A stretch of 64,000 nucleotides of DNA from Cupriavidus pampae (GCF_914271485.1 NZ_CAJZAG010000002.1:186001-250000), one strand, 5' to 3'. Positions 34,303-44,269 are shown, counted from the first letter of the stretch. Numbers and translations: made by a program. Notes: generated from the letters alone by a model not told the origin.

Positions 34303-34343
34303 TTGCCGCTTGTTGGCTGACTTGTTCAGCTAACGATAAAAAA

Positions 34344-34370
34344 GACCCCGCTCTGCGGGGTCTTTTTTTT
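34344..34370 (+). terminator. Intrinsic terminator of the cold-shock gene
   Basis: Stem GACCCCGC (34344-34351) and GCGGGGTC (34355-34362) with loop TCT, followed by eight T. Confidence 0.93.
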
Positions 34371-34496
34371 GCCTGCGTATTCGCCAGCATCCTCTCCGAC
34401 CGCTGGCATCAACGCTGGCATCGATATTGCTCCTTCGAGCTATTCATTAGCTCGGCGCCTTCGCCAGCATGATCGCCCGAAGGTGCGCCACATCCC

Positions 34497-35417
34497 ATGC
34501 AAAAATGGCTGGCTGGACTTTCCCATTCGAGAAACTTCTTCATCCTGCTCAAGGACACCGTCTCCGCCTGGCTCGATGACTATGCGCCCAGTATGGGCGC
34601 GGCGCTCGCCTACTACACGGTCTTCTCCGTGGCACCGCTGCTGTTGATCGTGATCGCCATCGCGGGCTTGGTATTCGGCGCCGACGCGGCGCGCGGCGCC
34701 GTCGTGGAGCAGATCGGCGGCATGGTCGGTACAGAAGGCGCTGAGGCTATCGAGGCCATGCTCGTTTCTCTGAACCGCCCGGGGGCCGGCACGCTGACGG
34801 CGATCATCGGCGCCATTACGTTGTTTGTCGGTGCGACCACGGTCTTCGCGGAGCTTCAGGACGCGCTGGATCGCATCTGGCGCGTGCCCGAACGCAAGAA
34901 GGCCTCGGGCATCATCGAACTGTTCAGGACGCGCGTGCTGTCGTTCGGCATGGTGCTAGGCATTGGCTTTCTGCTGATCGTATCGCTGGTGGCAAGCGCC
35001 GCCGTGGCCGCGCTGGGGCGCGCGTGGACCTCGTCCGACGAAGTCGAAGCGGTGGCGCACGGTGTCGACCTGCTGCTGAGCTTTGGCCTGACGACGATCG
35101 TCTTCGCCATGATCTACAAGATCATGCCGCACGCCAAAGTCCGCTGGCTCGATGTCTGGCTCGGCGCGTTGGTGACCTCGGCGCTCTTCACCATCGGCAA
35201 ACTGCTGATCGGCCTCTACATCGGCAAGACCGGTGTCGCCACCGGTTACGGCGCCGCAGGCTCGCTGGTCATCGTGCTGGTTTGGGTCTACTACTCCGCG
35301 CAGATCTTTCTTCTCGGCGCGGAATTCACGTGGCTCTATGCGAACCGCTATGGGTCACGGCGCGACAAGGCCGCGCCTTCCGCGGAAGCGCCAGCACCCC
35401 GCGTTGCTCAGAGCTGA
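34497..35417 (+). CDS. YihY/BrkB-family inner-membrane protein
   Basis: A 306-residue protein with six predicted membrane segments. Family landmarks are the start DTVSAWLDDYAPSMGAALAYYTVFSVAPLLLI, the conserved ELQDALDRIWRVPERK loop and the end GYGAAGSLVIVLVWVYYSAQIFLLGAEFTW. Once thought to be RNase BN, the family is now regarded as membrane proteins of unclear, perhaps transport, role. A charged tail follows residue 285. Its 3' end overlaps the convergent cardiolipin synthase gene by 10 bases. Ribosome site is weak. Confidence 0.9.
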   Translation: MQKWLAGLSHSRNFFILLKDTVSAWLDDYAPSMGAALAYYTVFSVAPLLLIVIAIAGLVFGADAARGAVVEQIGGMVGTEGAEAIEAMLVSLNRPGAGTLTAIIGAITLFVGATTVFAELQDALDRIWRVPERKKASGIIELFRTRVLSFGMVLGIGFLLIVSLVASAAVAALGRAWTSSDEVEAVAHGVDLLLSFGLTTIVFAMIYKIMPHAKVRWLDVWLGALVTSALFTIGKLLIGLYIGKTGVATGYGAAGSLVIVLVWVYYSAQIFLLGAEFTWLYANRYGSRRDKAAPSAEAPAPRVAQS

Positions 35418-36721
35418 GATCCGATCAACGACGATATCGCGTCGCCGATTTTCTGGCGCCAGGGGCGGTTTTTCCAGGCGTCGTAGGTGATCTGGCGGGT
35501 GTGTTTCAGGTCGTCTTCGAAAATGGCCGTCTGCTCCGCGGCGAACCTGGCGTCGAGGATGTTGAGGGTCGCCTCATCGTTGAGGCGGAACGAGCGGTTG
35601 TCGAAGTTGGTAGAGCCAACCGAGACCAGCAGGCCATCCACGATCATCACCTTGCAGTGGTACATCGTCGGCGTGTATTCGGCGATCAGGGCGCCTGCCT
35701 GCAGCAGCTTGCCCCAGCGCTGTCGCGATGCCGCTCTTACCGCCTCCGAGTCGATATGCTCGCCGGGCACGATGATGCGCACGCGCACGCCTCGGCCGAT
35801 GGCCGCCAGCAGCGCATTCTCTGTGACCTTGTCCGGCACGAAGTAGGACGCCGACAGGTCGATCGACACCTTGGCGGCGGTAATCGCTAGCTGGTACATC
35901 AGCGCCATGCTCTCGCTGCCGCCCGTGGGCGAACTGCTGAACATCTGCGCGTGGCCGTCTCCTGCTGGCTTGGCGAGCGGAAAGTACGCGGGGCCATGCG
36001 ACACGCGTCCCGATACCTTGATCCAGTTGTCAACGAACACCGACTGCATCTGCCCCACCACGGGCCCTTCCACCTCGAAGTGCGTATCGCGCCAGTGGTC
36101 GGGGTCCTGCGCATTGCCGGTCCACTCGGGAGCGATGCCGACCCCGCCCGTGTAGCCGAGCACGCCATCCACGATCAGCAGCTTGCGGTGCGTGCGGTTG
36201 TTGAGCTTGCTTAGCGTGTACCACCGCACGGGGTGAAACATCCGCACTTCGACACCCGCATTCGTCATGAGGTCGAGCACGGATTGCTCGACCTTGGAGC
36301 TGCCCACCGCGTCGAGCAGTACCTGCACCTTGACGCCATTGCGCGCGCGTTCGCTCAGGGCCTCGGCGAATGCCTTGCCGATATCGCCTGACCAATAGAT
36401 ATAGGACTCGAAATTGATAGTCTGGCGCGCCTGCCTGATGGCACCCAGCATGGCCGGGAAGATCTCGTCGCCATTGCGCAGCACGCGATAGCGATTGCCG
36501 CCGATAAACGGCGGCCCGAGCAGCACGCTCATCTCATGCGAGAACTGCGGATCGTCGATGCTGTACACCCGATCCACCCGTCGCTCGATGCGCCGGTCAT
36601 CGCCCGCGATGTTCCAGACGATGGCACCGCAGATAGCCGACAGCACGACGAGCGCGACCAATGCGACGAAGGAAACCGCAGTGCGCGGGTAGATGCGTCC
36701 GGAGTGATAATGGCGGGTCAT
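35408..36721 (-). CDS. cls: Cardiolipin synthase (phospholipase D superfamily)
   Basis: A 437-residue enzyme with one N-terminal membrane helix (TAVSFVALVALVVLSAICG). It carries two HKD motifs: HRKLLIVDGVLGYTGG near residue 220 and HCKVMIVDGLLVSVGSTNFDNRS near residue 370. The pair joins two phosphatidylglycerols, or PG and PE, to make cardiolipin. ATG 36721 (MTRHYHSGRI) is chosen; an in-frame ATG at 36760 is possible and neither has a strong ribosome site. Convergent with the BrkB-type gene. Confidence 0.88.
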   Translation of the reverse strand: MTRHYHSGRIYPRTAVSFVALVALVVLSAICGAIVWNIAGDDRRIERRVDRVYSIDDPQFSHEMSVLLGPPFIGGNRYRVLRNGDEIFPAMLGAIRQARQTINFESYIYWSGDIGKAFAEALSERARNGVKVQVLLDAVGSSKVEQSVLDLMTNAGVEVRMFHPVRWYTLSKLNNRTHRKLLIVDGVLGYTGGVGIAPEWTGNAQDPDHWRDTHFEVEGPVVGQMQSVFVDNWIKVSGRVSHGPAYFPLAKPAGDGHAQMFSSSPTGGSESMALMYQLAITAAKVSIDLSASYFVPDKVTENALLAAIGRGVRVRIIVPGEHIDSEAVRAASRQRWGKLLQAGALIAEYTPTMYHCKVMIVDGLLVSVGSTNFDNRSFRLNDEATLNILDARFAAEQTAIFEDDLKHTRQITYDAWKNRPWRQKIGDAISSLIGSQL

Positions 36722-36830
36722 GTCATGGGGCCATCGATGGCGCAAAGCTGTGGCGCCCATGATTTCATTCGCGGCGGGAGAACGCCATCGGCGCCCCTCC
36801 TACATCGGTAGCGCCCGCGGCACTTTCACG

Positions 36831-38138
36831 CTAGCCGAACCGGTCTAGCAGGCTGTACCACGCCACGCCCGCGGCCACGTAGAAGCGTTGGAGTTGATGC
36901 ATCGGAATGCGCACGATGGGCGAGATCGGGTACGGGAACGTGTCGCTCGTGCCGGTCAGGCGCGCGGCGATATGCTTGCCGAAGCTCGTGCAAAGCGCAA
37001 TGCCACGGCCATTGCAGCCGATGGCCACGGTGACGCCCGGGGCGGGCTCGTGCACGTGCGGCATGAAGTCGCGCGTGACCGCGATGCGGCCGCTCCAGCG
37101 ATACGCGTAGTCGAGCGGGCCCAGTTGCGGGAAGAGCAACTCCAGCGAGCGCTCGAGATGCGCGAAATCTTCCGGGCCCCGCGGCTCCGCGAAGAAGCCG
37201 CGCCCGCCCATCAGCAGCCGCCCTTCGCTGTCCTTGCGGAAATACAGCAGCAGCCGCTGCGACGTGGAGGCGGTTTCGCCGCGTGCGAGGATCGATTCCG
37301 CCGCGGCGGACGTCAGTGGCCGCGTGGCGACGATAAAGCTGTTGGCCGCGAGCACTGTGCTCGACAACCCGGGCCAGAGCGGACCGGAATAGCCGTTGGT
37401 GGCAATCACCACGTGCTCGGCCTGCACCGTGGCGCCGGAGGCGAGCGTCGCCTGCCATCGGCTCTGCCCCTGCGATGCCAGCGGTGTCAGCGCCACCACC
37501 GCGCTGTCGCCATGGATGGCGGCACCGGCTCGCAACGCCGCTGCCGCCAGCCCGCGCGTGTATGACAGTGGCTGAATGGCGCCCGCGCGACCATCGAGCC
37601 AGCCGCCGACGAACGCCTCGGTACCCACGCGGCGCGCCACGGCCGCACGGTCGAGCAGCTCCACCTTGACGCCGCGCCGCTCCCACTGCCGTGCGCGCGC
37701 ATGCATGCCGGCCACGGCCTTGTCCGCATACGCGAGCTGCAGCCAGCCACTGCGCACCGGATGGCAATCGATGCCATGACGGGCGATGAGATCGAACACC
37801 AGGTCAGCAGAACCCGAGATGGCATCGATCAACGGCTCGGCACGCGCGGCGCCGAGCTTGCTCACCAGCTCGTCGGGATCGTACTTGAGCGTGGGATTGA
37901 CCTGACCGCCGTTGCGCCCCGAAGCGCCCCAGCCCGGCTCGTGGCTATCGACGACGCAAACGGAGACGCCGCGCTCGGCAAGATGCAGTGCCGTGGATAG
38001 TCCGGTGAAGCCGGCACCGATCACGAGCACATCGGTGCGCCGGGAGGTGGTCAGCGCCGGCGTGGACGGTGCCGCGATTGCGGTGGCGGCCCACAGCGAC
38101 GGCGGCAACGATGGATCGGAGGCGTGAGGCACCTTCAT
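36831..38138 (-). CDS. FAD-dependent amine/amino-acid oxidoreductase (DadA/PuuB type)
   Basis: A 435-residue DAO-family flavoprotein. The FAD-binding Rossmann motif is [21 protein letters not shown] (near residue 35), followed by [11 protein letters not shown], a signature of gamma-glutamylputrescine oxidase (PuuB) and related enzymes. The C-terminal flavin motif is [18 protein letters not shown]. It oxidises the C-N bond of an amine or amino acid. It overlaps the ABC-transporter ATPase gene by 4 bases, so the importer very likely supplies its substrate. Confidence 0.88.
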   Translation of the reverse strand: MKVPHASDPSLPPSLWAATAIAAPSTPALTTSRRTDVLVIGAGFTGLSTALHLAERGVSVCVVDSHEPGWGASGRNGGQVNPTLKYDPDELVSKLGAARAEPLIDAISGSADLVFDLIARHGIDCHPVRSGWLQLAYADKAVAGMHARARQWERRGVKVELLDRAAVARRVGTEAFVGGWLDGRAGAIQPLSYTRGLAAAALRAGAAIHGDSAVVALTPLASQGQSRWQATLASGATVQAEHVVIATNGYSGPLWPGLSSTVLAANSFIVATRPLTSAAAESILARGETASTSQRLLLYFRKDSEGRLLMGGRGFFAEPRGPEDFAHLERSLELLFPQLGPLDYAYRWSGRIAVTRDFMPHVHEPAPGVTVAIGCNGRGIALCTSFGKHIAARLTGTSDTFPYPISPIVRIPMHQLQRFYVAAGVAWYSLLDRFG

Positions 38139-38887
38139 GCCGCATCTCCTGCCGCCACAGGCTTCTGCAATACGCGGCGCAGGAAGTCCTGCGTGCGCGC
38201 CTGACGCGGCGCCCCCAATACCTGCGCGGCCGGCCCCTCTTCCTCGATCTTGCCGCCGTGCAGAAAGCAGACGCGATCCGCCACCTCGCGCGCAAAACCC
38301 ATCTCGTGCGTGACCACGATCATGGTCATGCCTTCGCGAGCCAGATTGCGCATGACCTCGAGTACATCGCCAACCAGTTCGGGATCGAGCGCCGAGGTCG
38401 GTTCATCGAACAGCATCGCTTCCGGCTGCATCGCCAGCGCGCGTGCGATGGCCACACGTTGTTGCTGGCCACCAGACAGCTGGGCCGGATGCGCCGTGGC
38501 CTTGGCGGCCAAACCCACCTTGTCGAGCAAGGCCAGCGCACGCTCGCGCGCCGCATCTTTCGGCTCGCCACGCACATACACAGGGCCTTCCATCACGTTC
38601 TCCAGCACCGTGCGATGCGGAAACAGATTGAAGCGCTGAAACACCATGCCCATGCGGCTGCGCAGACGATGGATGTCGCGGCCGTCACGATCGACGCGTT
38701 CGCCGAATGCACGGATCTCGCCCCCTTCGTACGACTCGAGTCCATTGATGCAACGCAGGACCGTCGACTTGCCGGACCCCGATGGCCCAATCAGGCACAC
38801 CACCTCGCCCTTGTCCACGTGCAGGTCCACACCGTGCAGCACCTGATGGTCGCCAAAGCGCTTCTGCAGGTTCTTGATATCGATCAT
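38135..38887 (-). CDS. Polar amino-acid ABC transporter ATPase
   Basis: A 250-residue GlnQ/HisP-type ATPase. Walker A is [12 protein letters not shown] (near residue 35), the signature [15 protein letters not shown], Walker [16 protein letters not shown] and the H-loop VVTHEMGFA. The helical domain has [18 protein letters not shown]. Fully conserved, so functional. Overlaps both neighbours by ATGA, showing tight coupling in the operon receptor-permease-ATPase-oxidase. Confidence 0.95.
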   Translation of the reverse strand: MIDIKNLQKRFGDHQVLHGVDLHVDKGEVVCLIGPSGSGKSTVLRCINGLESYEGGEIRAFGERVDRDGRDIHRLRSRMGMVFQRFNLFPHRTVLENVMEGPVYVRGEPKDAARERALALLDKVGLAAKATAHPAQLSGGQQQRVAIARALAMQPEAMLFDEPTSALDPELVGDVLEVMRNLAREGMTMIVVTHEMGFAREVADRVCFLHGGKIEEEGPAAQVLGAPRQARTQDFLRRVLQKPVAAGDAA

Positions 38888-39555
38888 GGCCGCTTCCTTC
38901 CCGCACCGAAGCGGATTTCCACGCGACGCAGCGCGTACACGAGCGGCAGGCTCATCAGCAGGTACAGCAGCGCCACGAGCGTGTACACCGTCATGTTCTG
39001 GAACGTCGACGACGCGATCAGCTGGCCCGCGCGCGTCATCTCCGCCACCGTGATGGTCGAGACCAGCGACGAATCCTTGAGCATCATCACGAGCGTGTTG
39101 CCGTACGGCGGCAGCGCGATACGGAACGCCTGCGGCAGGATCACGCGCCGCAGGATCAGCGGCCCGCGCATGCCCATCGCCTGCGCGGCCTCGCGCTGGC
39201 CCGGATCGACGGCTTCGATGCCCGCCCGAAAATTCTCGGCCTGATACGCCGAGTACGCGATGCCAAGCCCGATCACGCCAGCCTGAAATGCGGTCAGGTG
39301 GATGCCGGCATCGGGCAACACGAAGTAGATATAGAACAGCTGCACGATGATCGGCAGACCGCGAATCACGTTGACGATGGTCGAACCGGTGGCCGCTACC
39401 GCGCGCACCGGTGACAGCTTCATCAACGCCAGGCCCAGCCCCAGCACGCTGCTCAGCAGGAACGACAGCACGGTGACTTCCACCGTGACCACCGCGCCCT
39501 TGAGCAGGATCGGCAGGAATTCGCGGGCGTTGTCGAGGAAGGTCGCAACTACCAT
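38884..39555 (-). CDS. Polar amino-acid ABC transporter permease
   Basis: A 223-residue permease of the HisM/GlnP type with about five membrane helices. The EAA loop is [42 protein letters not shown], which couples it to the ATPase. The usual N-terminal motif [20 protein letters not shown] is present. A single permease gene suggests a homodimeric pore. It starts 4 bases after the receptor stop. Confidence 0.93.
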   Translation of the reverse strand: MVVATFLDNAREFLPILLKGAVVTVEVTVLSFLLSSVLGLGLALMKLSPVRAVAATGSTIVNVIRGLPIIVQLFYIYFVLPDAGIHLTAFQAGVIGLGIAYSAYQAENFRAGIEAVDPGQREAAQAMGMRGPLILRRVILPQAFRIALPPYGNTLVMMLKDSSLVSTITVAEMTRAGQLIASSTFQNMTVYTLVALLYLLMSLPLVYALRRVEIRFGAGRKRP

Positions 39556-39559
39556 CGCG

Positions 39560-40339
39560 TTACATGCCCCACTTCTGCACGATCTTCGCCAGCGTGCCGT
39601 CGGCCTTGATGGCCGCGATGGCCTTGTTCAGCCGCGCCAGCGTCTCGGTATCGCCCTTGCGCACCACCAGGCAGACATCACCGACGTTGACGGCCTTGTA
39701 GCTGTTGACCAGCTTCACGCCCGGAAACGCGTTCTGGCGAATCTGATAGGCGATGAGCGGTTGATCGCCGAGGCCGGCCTTGATGCGGCCCAGCGACAGA
39801 TCGCGCGACATATCGGCGATCGAGTCATAGCTGCGGACTTCCTTGAAGATGCCCTTCTTGTTGAGCATGTCGAGGAACACCGTGCCAACCTGCGCCCCGA
39901 CCACCTCGCCCTTGAGGTCGTCGAGCGAGGTGTAGGCCTTGGCGTCATCGGCCTTGACCATCAGGCCTTCGCCATACGAATAGATCGGGTCGCTGAACGA
40001 CACCACCTGCTCACGCGCCGGCGTCTTGAGCATGGCTGCGGAAATGATGTCGATCTTGTTCGAGGTCAGCGACGGGATCAGGGCCGAGAACGCGGTCTGC
40101 TGCACGTTCACCTTGAAGCCGCCCGCCTTGCCGACCGCGGTGACCGTATCGACCATCATGCCTTCGATGGTGTTGGTCTTGACGTCGAGGAACGTGAACG
40201 GAACGCCCGTGGCGGTCGCGCCCACGTTGAAGCTGGCCGGTGCACTGCCTTGCGCCCACGCGCTGAGCGAACCGAGCGAAACAGTGCCGGCCAGGCACAG
40301 AAACAGTGCGTGACGGCGAAGGCGATTGACGTTGGACAT
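39560..40339 (-). CDS. Periplasmic amino-acid-type receptor (SBP_bac_3)
   Basis: A 259-residue receptor; ATG 40339 (MSNVNRLRRH) has AAGGAGAG 5 bases upstream. A Sec signal (ALFLCLAGTVSLGSLSAWAQ) precedes NVGATATGVPFTFLDVKTNTIEGMMVD, the family pattern. The Asp/Arg pair that grips amino-acid carboxylates is probably in the SAAMLKTPAREQVVSFSDPI region. First gene of the importer-oxidase operon, divergent from an IclR regulator. Confidence 0.92.
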   Translation of the reverse strand: MSNVNRLRRHALFLCLAGTVSLGSLSAWAQGSAPASFNVGATATGVPFTFLDVKTNTIEGMMVDTVTAVGKAGGFKVNVQQTAFSALIPSLTSNKIDIISAAMLKTPAREQVVSFSDPIYSYGEGLMVKADDAKAYTSLDDLKGEVVGAQVGTVFLDMLNKKGIFKEVRSYDSIADMSRDLSLGRIKAGLGDQPLIAYQIRQNAFPGVKLVNSYKAVNVGDVCLVVRKGDTETLARLNKAIAAIKADGTLAKIVQKWGM

Positions 40340-40419
40340 GCGAACTCTCCTTGGCAAGGGGGTCTGAGGGGCGCGCCTTGGTGCGCGGTACTGACGCTAC
40401 GCAACCTGCATGCCAATAT

Positions 40420-40489
40420 TCGATGAACATCGATCATCTTTTAATTCTCGAAAACCATTAGTTGCATCATACGAATCGATATGCGATTC
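40420..40489. promoter_or_regulatory. Palindromes between the importer operon and IclR gene
   Basis: TCGATG-AA-CATCGA (40420-40433) and GAATCG-ATATG-CGATTC (40473-40489) are perfect inverted repeats in the divergent control region. They are the likely operators of the adjacent IclR protein. Confidence 0.5.
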
Positions 40490-40518
40490 TTCTTGCATCG
40501 TTTCGTTGATCATGTGTG

Positions 40519-41331
40519 ATGCCTAAATCTCAATCGGAAGCCCCGTCGGACAGTGACGCCCCGGCCAATTCGCTCTTCAATCAGTCGTTGGAGAAGGGAT
40601 TGGCGGTGCTGGCCGCGTTCAGCGCGTCGCGCCGCACGATGACCATTGCGGAGATCGCGGAGGTGGCGGGCATCAACAAGAGCTCCGCGCAGCGGATGGT
40701 GTTCACGCTCGAGCAGCTTGGCTATCTACGCAAGCATCCGCAGACGCGGCGCTATCAACTTACGCTGCAGGTGATGAAGGTGGGCTACAACTACCTGGCG
40801 GCCGATCCGCTGATCGACGTGGCCAACCCGTTTCTGTCCGAGCTGACCAAGGTCACGGCGGAGACCACGTGCCTGACCGAACCCGACGGCGACGAGATGG
40901 TCTACCTCGCGCGCTTCGTCAGCGCGCATTTCGTACCGGTGCATATGCCGATCGGCAGTCGTATCCCCATGTACTGCACGGCCTCGGGCCGCGCATATCT
41001 GAGCGCCCTGCCCGAAGGCGAGGCGCGCGCGCTGGTGGAGCAGTCGGCAAGAGTGGCGCATACCTCGTTCACGCTGACATCGGTCGACGATGTCATGGCC
41101 GAGCTGCAGAAAGCGCGGCTACGCGGTTATGCGATGAATTCCGAGGAGCTGTTTCTCGGCGATATGACCATCGCCTCGCCGATCCTCGGCGGCAAGGGCC
41201 GGCCGATTGGCGCGATCCACGTGGTGGCCCCCACCGCGCGCTGGAATGTCGAGGATACCGAGCGACGGCTGGGGCCGCCGCTGTTGCAGAGCGCACGGGC
41301 CATCAGCAGCTCCGTACGCACGCTGGGCTAA
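40519..41331 (+). CDS. IclR-family regulator of the importer-oxidase operon
   Basis: A 270-residue regulator; ATG 40519 directly follows an in-frame GTG. The winged helix (LEKGLAVLAAFSASRRTMTI, recognition helix NKSSAQRMVFTLEQLGYL) and effector domain (IGSRIPMYCTASGRAYLSAL, AMNSEELFLGDMTIASPIL) are near-identical in pattern to the IclR protein at 16161, with which it shares the unusual FNQSLEKGLAVLAAF start. The two are recent paralogues with different operators. Confidence 0.9.
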   Translation: MPKSQSEAPSDSDAPANSLFNQSLEKGLAVLAAFSASRRTMTIAEIAEVAGINKSSAQRMVFTLEQLGYLRKHPQTRRYQLTLQVMKVGYNYLAADPLIDVANPFLSELTKVTAETTCLTEPDGDEMVYLARFVSAHFVPVHMPIGSRIPMYCTASGRAYLSALPEGEARALVEQSARVAHTSFTLTSVDDVMAELQKARLRGYAMNSEELFLGDMTIASPILGGKGRPIGAIHVVAPTARWNVEDTERRLGPPLLQSARAISSSVRTLG

Positions 41332-41338
41332 CGCGCGA

Positions 41339-41644
41339 TCAACCTGCCAGATCACGTACCTGCACGGGCTCCGCCACCACCGCGACGCGCGTCGCCAGAT
41401 CATTGACGCGCGACAGGTAGTGCTGGAAATGCGGTGTGGCGCGGTGATGATCGACCGCTGCCGCGTCTGCGTAGAGCTCGTCCAGTACAAAGCGATTCGC
41501 ATCCGACGTATCGCGCCAGATGTCCCAACGCAGGTTACCTGGCTCGGCACGGGACGGTGCGACCATGGTCGACAGTAACGCCATCAAATCTTCGGACAGG
41601 CCTTCCTTGGCCGTCAGAATGGCCATGATCTTGTGATGCGCCAT
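41339..41644 (-). CDS. ABM-fold quinol monooxygenase
   Basis: A 101-residue ABM-domain protein starting MAHHKIMAILTAKEGLSEDL. The core RAEPGNLRWDIWRDTSDANRFVLDELYADAAAVDHHRATPHF matches the YgiN/quinol monooxygenase group, which oxidises quinols without a cofactor and has the conserved His-Arg/His pattern near HHRATPHF. Convergent with the IclR gene (7 bases apart). Its promoter contains the TTNAC repeats (site E), with TACGAT at plus 41695-41700. Confidence 0.85.
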   Translation of the reverse strand: MAHHKIMAILTAKEGLSEDLMALLSTMVAPSRAEPGNLRWDIWRDTSDANRFVLDELYADAAAVDHHRATPHFQHYLSRVNDLATRVAVVAEPVQVRDLAG

Positions 41645-41722
41645 AGTCGCGCTCCTTTCGTGGTTGAGGCTGCGGTTACGCTACGCGTCGCTCCATCGTA
41701 TTCAAGCAATCGGACGACGGTT

Positions 41723-41742
41723 GTTAATCGTGGTTAAACCCG
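41723..41742 (-). promoter_or_regulatory. TTNAC 10-bp repeat element, site E (quinol monooxygenase)
   Basis: Plus strand: GTTAATCGTG followed directly by GTTAAACCCG. Read towards the monooxygenase: TTTAAC, TTAAC, then 22 bases, then TACGAT. The first half is nearly identical to site C. The divergent FUSC gene starts 121 bases away and could also be affected. Confidence 0.6.
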
Positions 41743-41862
41743 CACGCGTGCGGTGGAACTGGTAACGACAAGGGCAGCGGCAAGCGCCGGTTACGCTGCT
41801 CCCGCCCGTACAATACTCCGGCAAACCTGCAGCTTCCGCCTGTACTCCAGGAGAGTCGGACG

Positions 41863-42969
41863 ATGAAAGAGATGCTCCTGCTCGCCCTCCGGAATACCGT
41901 TCATGCATTCCGGTCCGAACTGGATATCGCGGTCTTCCTCGCGCGCGGTGGCAAATGCCTGCTGGCGATGCTGGCCGTGATGCTTGCGGCGGGCGCCTCA
42001 TGGCTGCTGCATCAGCCCGAAGCCTGGTGGGCGGCGATCTGCGCGTTCGCGCTGACCGGTACGGCGCCAGGCCCCGCGTGGGCACGCGGCATCCAGCAGA
42101 TTGCCGGCACCTTCTGCGGCACCGTGTTCGGGATTCTGCTGGCGCCGCTGGCATTGCGCGGCCCGCTTTCGTTTATCGCGCTCAGCACGTTGTTCGCCAC
42201 CGCATGCCTGTATATCGCGGCCAAGCGTACCGCCAGCTTCTTCTGGATTCTTTGCGCGGCGCTGTTTGTCTATATGGTTTCGATCCTTCTGGCGAGCCAC
42301 GGGACCGATGCCAGGCCACTCGCAGTCGCCATGTGGATCAATGCGGCGATTGGCACCGGCGCCTACCTGCTGGTGATCACGATAGCCGCGGCCATTCTCC
42401 CCGGGCAAGACCCGGAGGGCGCCAGGCCAGGTGCAGCAGCGGCCCCCTCCGGCGGCCCGGTCGATGCGGTCAGCGACGCCACGCTCGCACTGGTATGCGC
42501 AATGTCACTGGCCATCCTGTCATGGATTGTCTACAGTTTCCCGTCCGCCGGTCTCGCACAGGCCATGACCACCACCATCGTGGTCCTCGCGGTACCGCAC
42601 AAGAAGGAGAGTGCACCTTCGCTGTACGACGTCAGCATCCGGATCTTTCACCGGCTCCTCGGATGCCTGCTTGGCGCCGTGGCGGTGGTCCTGATCCTGC
42701 CGCTCGCGGCGGGCAATTATCTTTATTGCCTGATCGCACTGTCCGTGCTGGTTACCGTGGCTTGTCACCTGCGACTGGGACACCCCGACGTCAGCTACCT
42801 CGGTGCGCAGTTCGGTGCGGTCTCGATCCTGGCACTCGTGCATGATCGCCACGGGCTCACCGATGACGTCACCACCGCCGGCCATCGGCTGCTCGGCATC
42901 GTCATCGGCAATATCGCCACCGCGATCGCGTTTGTCGTCGTGCATCGACTGCTATCGAAAAGGGCATGA
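41863..42969 (+). CDS. FUSC-family inner-membrane transporter-like protein
   Basis: A 368-residue membrane protein with two blocks of four to five helices separated by a hydrophilic loop (about 182-205), the layout of fusaric-acid-resistance/aromatic-acid exporter proteins. The AWWAAICAFALTG segment is typical. It is shorter than two-part FUSC proteins and lacks the long cytoplasmic domain. An efflux role for aromatic compounds is the usual guess for the family. CAGGAGAG precedes the ATG. Shares its upstream region with the quinol monooxygenase gene. Confidence 0.82.
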   Translation: MKEMLLLALRNTVHAFRSELDIAVFLARGGKCLLAMLAVMLAAGASWLLHQPEAWWAAICAFALTGTAPGPAWARGIQQIAGTFCGTVFGILLAPLALRGPLSFIALSTLFATACLYIAAKRTASFFWILCAALFVYMVSILLASHGTDARPLAVAMWINAAIGTGAYLLVITIAAAILPGQDPEGARPGAAAAPSGGPVDAVSDATLALVCAMSLAILSWIVYSFPSAGLAQAMTTTIVVLAVPHKKESAPSLYDVSIRIFHRLLGCLLGAVAVVLILPLAAGNYLYCLIALSVLVTVACHLRLGHPDVSYLGAQFGAVSILALVHDRHGLTDDVTTAGHRLLGIVIGNIATAIAFVVVHRLLSKRA

Positions 42970-42977
42970 GCACGCGT

Positions 42978-43370
42978 CTATTTCATCTTGAAATGGTTGT
43001 CGACGATCCCGGCGTTTAGCCCCAATGCGGGGTCTCCCACCTGCACATTCAATCCGTCGGGGTCCCTGACGTGAAAGCTTTCGAGATCCTTCTGGGGGTC
43101 GAGGCTGTTGTCGAGCAGATGCTGGCGCAAGGCTTCCTCGTCGTACTGCCGCACGCCAAACATGAAGTGGGAGATTGTCCCCGGGTTGTCGCCCACCCTC
43201 AGGACCAGCATGCCCTCCCCGAAGCCCAGCAACACGCTGTCGTCCGATTGCTGAATGACCGTCAGTCCGAACATCCGGCAGTACCACTCCCGTGAAACGT
43301 TCAGATCGGATACGGTGATCGCAATATGGTTGATGGTGGCAGCTGTCCACGCAAGCGCGTTCTCGCTCAT
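42978..43370 (-). CDS. VOC-family (glyoxalase-like) protein
   Basis: A 130-residue single-domain VOC protein. Start ATG 43370 (MSENALAWTA) has the strong site AGGAGGAAG. Putative metal ligands are His in INHIAITVSDL, His in ISHFMFGV and Glu in LESFHVRDPDGLNVQV. The DPDGLNVQVGDP end is common to glyoxalase/bleomycin-resistance-like proteins. A longer frame upstream is discarded. Substrate unknown. Convergent with the FUSC gene. Confidence 0.82.
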   Translation of the reverse strand: MSENALAWTAATINHIAITVSDLNVSREWYCRMFGLTVIQQSDDSVLLGFGEGMLVLRVGDNPGTISHFMFGVRQYDEEALRQHLLDNSLDPQKDLESFHVRDPDGLNVQVGDPALGLNAGIVDNHFKMK

Positions 43371-43535
43371 GTCTTCCTCCTGTCGTCCTCCCGCGTTCGG
43401 CATCCTAAGAGTAGTCGTTGAGACGATCGCGACAAAAGCTGATCCGATCGGTCGTCCTCGCCAGGCGCCTCCTGCATAGCATGAAGGTACGCAAGCGCGC
43501 ATCGCGCTTCCCACTTTCAACCAGGAGTCACCATC

Positions 43536-44114
43536 ATGAATCCGCGCAATATTCTCTCCATCGCCAGCCGGCTCGATCGTATTGGCATCCCCATGGTTCG
43601 CTTTGGCGTCGCCATCGTTTTCCTGTGGATCGGCTTTCTCAAGTTCGTGCCGTACGAAGCGGACAGCATCACGCCGTTCGTCGCCAACAGCCCGTTCATG
43701 TCATTCTTCTACGCGCACCCCGAGGCGTATCACGCTCACCTGACGCATGAAGGGCAACTCGATCTGGTGCAACGTGCATGGCAGGTTGCCAATCACACCT
43801 ACTCGTTCTCCACTGGCCTTGGTGTGGTCGAGATCGTGATCGGCCTGCTCGTGCTGTCTTACCTGTTCTCCCGCAAGCTCGGCCTGCTCGGCTCGATCCT
43901 CGCGTTCCTTACACCGGTGGTGACGCTCTCGTTCCTGATCACCACGCCGGAAGCCTGGGTGGCCAACCTCGGCGATGCGCAATACGGCTTCCCGTACCTG
44001 TCGGGCGCCGGCCGCCTCGTGCTCAAGGACGTGCTGATGCTGTCCGGCGCGGTGGTGATGATCGCCGACTCCGCCCGGCAGATCCTCCAGCAGGATTTCG
44101 TTCAAGCGGGGTAA
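43536..44114 (+). CDS. DUF417 (YkgB/RclC-like) inner-membrane protein
   Basis: A 192-residue protein with four membrane helices. The pattern FGVAIVFLWIGFLKFVPYEADSITPFVANSPFMSF is diagnostic of the YkgB/RclC (DUF417) family, one member of which is part of the reactive-chlorine response in Escherichia coli. The sequence LSGAGRLVLKDVLMLSGAVVMIADSA ends it. ATG 43536 has AGGAG upstream. Followed by a hairpin terminator, so monocistronic. Confidence 0.88.
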   Translation: MNPRNILSIASRLDRIGIPMVRFGVAIVFLWIGFLKFVPYEADSITPFVANSPFMSFFYAHPEAYHAHLTHEGQLDLVQRAWQVANHTYSFSTGLGVVEIVIGLLVLSYLFSRKLGLLGSILAFLTPVVTLSFLITTPEAWVANLGDAQYGFPYLSGAGRLVLKDVLMLSGAVVMIADSARQILQQDFVQAG

Positions 44115-44196
44115 CCGATTCGCACACGGAGCCTCACACTGAAGTGTTATGGCGAATCTTTGCCCGACATCTAGAATCGACTAGCGCTGTTGGAAG

Positions 44197-44220
44197 GCCG
44201 TGGGTCACCCCCACGGCTTT
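44197..44220 (+). terminator. Probable terminator of the DUF417 gene
   Basis: Stem GCCGTGGG (44197-44204) and CCCACGGC (44210-44217) with loop TCACC, followed by TTTGCCTTT. Confidence 0.6.
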
Positions 44221-44269
44221 GCCTTTGAGACGCCGATTTCACACACACTGAAGCAAGAGGATGCCTCGA

